Below are positions 6,081 to 7,275 of a stretch of 7,275 bases of DNA, piece by piece (position 1 is the first letter of the stretch; each line of letters starts with the position of its first letter). The stretch spans positions 1 through 7,275 of the forward strand of contig JAEWFE010000283.1 of NCBI GenBank assembly GCA_023389005.1. The letters are read 5' to 3'. The notes beneath the pieces were generated by a model. That model made no database searches and had not been told where the DNA came from. It saw only the letters and a program-made list of their open reading frames with translations. A program made the translations under genes and the position numbers. This DNA comes from Bacillota bacterium. GTDB lineage: Bacteria; Bacillota; Bacilli; Lactobacillales; Enterococcaceae.

Positions 6081-6473
6081 ATGAAGTACAAAATTGGACA
6101 AATATTAGATGGTGTGATTACAGGCATCCAACCTTATGGGGCTTTTGCAGCTTTAGACGAGCAGACACAAGGATTAATACATGTCTCAGAAATTCAGTCA
6201 GGATATACAAAAAATATTCATGACGTACTACATGTTGGCCAACAAGTGAAAGTCCAAATTATTGATATTGATGAATATTCTCAAAAAATAAGTCTGTCTA
6301 GAAGAACATTAGAAAAGCAATATGTACAACATAGCTATCGAAAAAAACGCTACTTTACGAATAAAAATCGCAAAATTGGATTTAAAAAAATTGTTCAAGA
6401 ATTACCAATTTGGATTTCTGAAGCTTTAAAGGAACTCGAACATCAACCTGTAGAAACCTCAAATAAAAAATAA
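6081..6473 (+). CDS. cvfD: S1-domain RNA-binding regulator, CvfD/Ygs/GSP13 family
   Basis: This is a 130-residue cytoplasmic protein with one S1 RNA-binding domain at residues 1-75: K-I-G-Q-I-L-D-G-V-I-T-G-I near the start, Y19-G-A-F, G31-L-I-H-V-S-E37, V57, and the closing I-S-L-S-R-R (70-75). A basic linker (RKKRYFTNKNRK, 87-98) and a short C-terminal helical region (FKKIVQELPIWISEALKEL, 101-119) follow. This architecture matches B. subtilis YugI (general stress protein 13) and pneumococcal CvfD, which associates with ribosomes or RNA and acts as a post-transcriptional regulator. AGAGGA at 6071-6076 supports the start. It is transcribed from its own extended -10 promoter after a terminator. 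No clear terminator follows it, so some transcripts may run into the unknown gene downstream. Confidence 0.88.
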   Translation: MKYKIGQILDGVITGIQPYGAFAALDEQTQGLIHVSEIQSGYTKNIHDVLHVGQQVKVQIIDIDEYSQKISLSRRTLEKQYVQHSYRKKRYFTNKNRKIGFKKIVQELPIWISEALKELEHQPVETSNKK

Positions 6474-6480
6474 AAGTATC

Positions 6481-6531
6481 ATGTAAATTATTGAAAATGG
6501 CAAAAATATAATGTAAATTTTCTGAAATGTG
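6481..6531. repeat. Imperfect 30-bp-phased direct repeat upstream of the unknown gene
   Basis: ATGTAAATTATTGAAAATG (6481-6499) recurs as ATGTAAATTTTCTGAAATG (6511-6529). The two share an exact 9-bp core and a similar tail and start 30 bp apart, close to three helical turns. The second copy covers the -35 position of the promoter at 6532-6540. It could be a pair of regulator binding sites, but the A+T richness weakens the case. Confidence 0.4.
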
Positions 6532-6540
6532 TGTTAGAAT
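6532..6540 (+). promoter_or_regulatory. Probable extended -10 promoter of the unknown gene
   Basis: TGTTAGAAT has the TG-n extension and a good -10 (TAGAAT, 6535-6540). The -35 position (6512-6517, TGTAAA) is weak and lies within the second direct repeat. A start near 6547 would give a 5' leader of about 70 bases holding a small hairpin. Confidence 0.55.
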
Positions 6541-6557
6541 ATTATTGTTCGTTTTTT

Positions 6558-6576
6558 TGCTGTATAAGATACAGTA
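6558..6576 (+). promoter_or_regulatory. Small perfect hairpin or operator in the leader of the unknown gene
   Basis: CTGTAT (6560-6565), AAG, ATACAG (6569-6574) is a perfect 6-bp inverted repeat, extendable to 8 bp with one G-U pair (6558-6576). No T-tract follows, so it is not a terminator. It lies just downstream of the predicted transcription start, a common place for a repressor operator or a regulatory RNA hairpin. Confidence 0.4.
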
Positions 6577-6605
6577 GGACTATTTTTATGATTTGTTTCT
6601 TAATT

Positions 6606-6611
6606 GAGGTG
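6606..6611 (+). promoter_or_regulatory. Ribosome binding site that decides a TTG start
   Basis: GAGGTG matches the GGAGGTG complement of the 16S 3' end and lies 6 bases before the TTG at 6618-6620. The nearest in-frame ATG, at 6588, has no comparable site. Confidence 0.65.
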
Positions 6612-6617
6612 TATAGT

Positions 6618-6980
6618 TTGGATAATAAACAAATTGCTGCAACAGTCATTCTTCACAAAACAGATGGCAGTAAAAGATTTTTAACTGAAAATCAAGCACA
6701 AGGACAATCATTATTGATGGTAGAAAATGATACCATGCATACAGGCTTAGCAAATGTCTTGCAAAACATTAAGGAAAATGTACGTTTAGATGTTTTTCAA
6801 TTACGACTTGTAGAACTGACAAATGCAAAAATTGCTGATAAGCGTATGCCAATTTTTGTTTTTGAAGCCAAAGAAGAGGATATCGATGTTCATTTACCTG
6901 CGCAATATTTATGGAAAGAACCAAAATATTTTATGCAGATGATTTCAGAATTTGAATTACAAGGTATGCCAATTTTTTAA
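6618..6980 (+). CDS. Unrecognised conserved-looking protein of 120 residues, TTG start
   Basis: I do not recognise this protein. With a TTG start it begins MDNKQIAATVILHKTDGSKR and is a soluble 120-residue protein without signal peptide or membrane segments. Predicted strands (AATVILHK near 7-14; QLRLVELT near 60-67; MPIFVFEA near 77-84) and a C-terminal helix (PKYFMQMISEFELQ) suggest a compact alpha/beta fold. The strand pattern is faintly reminiscent of NUDIX proteins, but the GX5EX7REUXEEXGU catalytic box is absent. The frame is open upstream to a GTG at 6531, but that adds a Cys/Phe-rich stretch (CSFFCCIRYSR), and the GTG overlaps the promoter -10. TTG with GAGGTG at 6606-6611 is therefore the better start. 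It sits between the S1-domain gene and an rRNA operon. Confidence 0.7.
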   Translation: MDNKQIAATVILHKTDGSKRFLTENQAQGQSLLMVENDTMHTGLANVLQNIKENVRLDVFQLRLVELTNAKIADKRMPIFVFEAKEEDIDVHLPAQYLWKEPKYFMQMISEFELQGMPIF

Positions 6981-6982
6981 TC

Positions 6983-7006
6983 AAGTGCATGGTATTCAGC
7001 ATTTTT
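6983..7006 (+). terminator. Weak intrinsic terminator after the unknown gene
   Basis: AAGTGC (6983-6988) can pair with GCATTT (6999-7004; one G-U pair) around a 10-base loop, running into T5 (7002-7006). The stem is short and A+T-rich, so termination may be inefficient. No stronger hairpin is seen before the rRNA promoter. Confidence 0.35.
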
Positions 7007-7016
7007 AGGCTTGCCA

Positions 7017-7077
7017 AAATAAAAAATTTACTTTTTTTAAAAAAGCCGTTGACAGGATAATGATGATTTGATATGAT
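7017..7077 (+). promoter_or_regulatory. rRNA operon promoter with UP-like A/T tract
   Basis: TTGACA (7049-7054), a 17-bp spacer and TATGAT (7072-7077) are close to consensus. A run of A and T tracts at about 7017-7044 sits where an UP element would bind the RNA polymerase alpha subunits. Transcription should begin near 7084. The strength and the leader downstream identify it as an rRNA promoter. Confidence 0.85.
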
Positions 7078-7154
7078 ATAAAAGTCGCTGAGATGAGAAA
7101 TGATTTAGATTTAATTCCAAATTTACTCAGTGGTTGAAACTTTAATATAAAGTA

Positions 7155-7172
7155 GACCTTTGAAAACTGAAC
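7155..7172 (+). promoter_or_regulatory. boxA antitermination site of the rRNA leader
   Basis: The sequence GACCTTTGAAAACTGAAC matches the CTTTGAAAACTGAAC boxA element of Bacilli rRNA leaders, which as RNA binds NusB/NusE (S10) and makes RNA polymerase resist termination. It is about 70 bases into the transcript. The same string also occurs in spacers inside rRNA operons, but the promoter directly upstream places this copy at the operon start. Confidence 0.8.
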
Positions 7173-7201
7173 AAATAAATGCAAACAACCAATGTGTAGG
7201 G

Positions 7202-7226
7202 TCTTTAGTTTATTGCGAACTAAAGA
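7202..7226 (+). repeat. Perfect inverted repeat in the rRNA leader
   Basis: TCTTTAGTT (7202-7210) and AACTAAAGA (7218-7226) form a 9-bp stem with a 7-base loop (TATTGCG). The stem lies just after boxA and the conserved CAATGTGTAGGG segment. It is followed by AAAAA and no T-tract, so it is a structural leader hairpin and not a terminator. Confidence 0.75.
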
Positions 7227-7275
7227 AAAATACATGCAAGCAATAGCTAGCAAAATCAATTTTGAGCTTAAAGTC

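Larger units (their letters stand above)
7084..7275 (+). other. Leader of an rRNA precursor, 5' part; 16S lies beyond the window
   Basis: This non-coding stretch follows the rRNA promoter and carries the leader signature of Bacilli: a boxA-like site (7155-7172), then ACAACCAATGTGTAGGGTC (7184-7202), then hairpins. Possible stems are CTGAG/CTCAG (7088-7092 with 7126-7130), an AT-rich one at 7106-7125, a 9-bp stem at 7202-7226, and CAAAA/TTTTG at 7251-7264 flanked by AGCT/AGCT. Such leaders guide antitermination, 16S folding and RNase III processing. The mature 16S 5' end (AGAGTTTGATCC) is not reached, so I call only the leader. A frame open on the minus strand here is not credible. Confidence 0.8.

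Noticed and set aside
6008..6223. Plus-strand frame overlapping the terminator, promoter and 5' end of the S1-domain gene
   Set aside because: Its start lies inside the terminator hairpin, and the overlapping frame encodes a clear S1 domain.
6484..6517. ATGTAA start-stop units within the repeats upstream of 6618
   Set aside because: They lie upstream of the proposed transcription start and have no ribosome site, so minimal-ORF regulation is unlikely.
7005..7259. Minus-strand open frame of 84 codons
   Set aside because: It lies across the rRNA promoter and leader, which explain the sequence fully, and it has no family-like features.
1..7275. Mobile elements, CRISPR arrays, tRNA genes, toxin-antitoxin pairs or phage genes
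   Set aside because: No transposase or integrase, no regularly spaced repeats, no cloverleaf-like sequence and no toxin gene were found. The gene content is chromosomal housekeeping.

Overview
The window reads as ordinary chromosome from a low-GC Gram-positive bacterium of the order Lactobacillales, most likely Enterococcus or a close relative. The evidence is the A+T-rich sequence, Shine-Dalgarno sites of AGGAGG/GGTG type, a CopY repressor of the enterococcal kind, an S1 protein of the CvfD/GSP13 family, and an rRNA leader with a Bacilli-type boxA (CTTTGAAAACTGAAC). The genus is inferred from recalled protein and leader similarity, not from a search.

Layout. Positions 1-750 hold a TetR-family regulator and a bidirectional terminator, which it shares with a convergent short-chain flavodoxin gene (753-1205, minus strand). 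A 181-bp divergent region then separates the flavodoxin from a tight three-gene unit: methionine aminopeptidase (map), a YihY/BrkB-type membrane protein, and a TagO/WecA-type undecaprenyl-phosphate sugar-1-phosphate transferase. This unit ends in an intrinsic terminator (4277-4314). Next comes a two-gene unit of a CopY-type copper-responsive repressor and a Phd/YefM-like protein with a long extra C-terminal part. A cyclophilin-type peptidyl-prolyl isomerase follows, with a near-consensus promoter and its own terminator. After it come an S1-domain RNA-binding regulator (CvfD/GSP13) and an unrecognised 120-residue protein with a probable TTG start. The last ~230 bases are the promoter and leader of an rRNA operon: UP-like tract, TTGACA-17-TATGAT, boxA and leader hairpins. 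The 16S gene should begin just past the right edge.

How the genes fit together. Most are housekeeping functions: N-terminal Met removal, lipid-linked cell-wall glycopolymer initiation, protein folding, electron transfer and RNA-level regulation. The least ordinary part is the copY plus Phd-like pair. The copper repressor has an intact CxCx4CxC metal motif, but no copA, copB or copZ lies beside it and I see no TACAnnTGTA cop box. The Phd-like partner has no adjacent toxin. Also notable are two near-identical terminator-promoter junctions (TGCTATAATA just after a T-tract), and a 30-bp-phased direct repeat plus a hairpin in front of the unknown gene at 6618. I found no mobile element, CRISPR array, tRNA or clear sign of horizontal transfer, and no strong case for a wholly new system.
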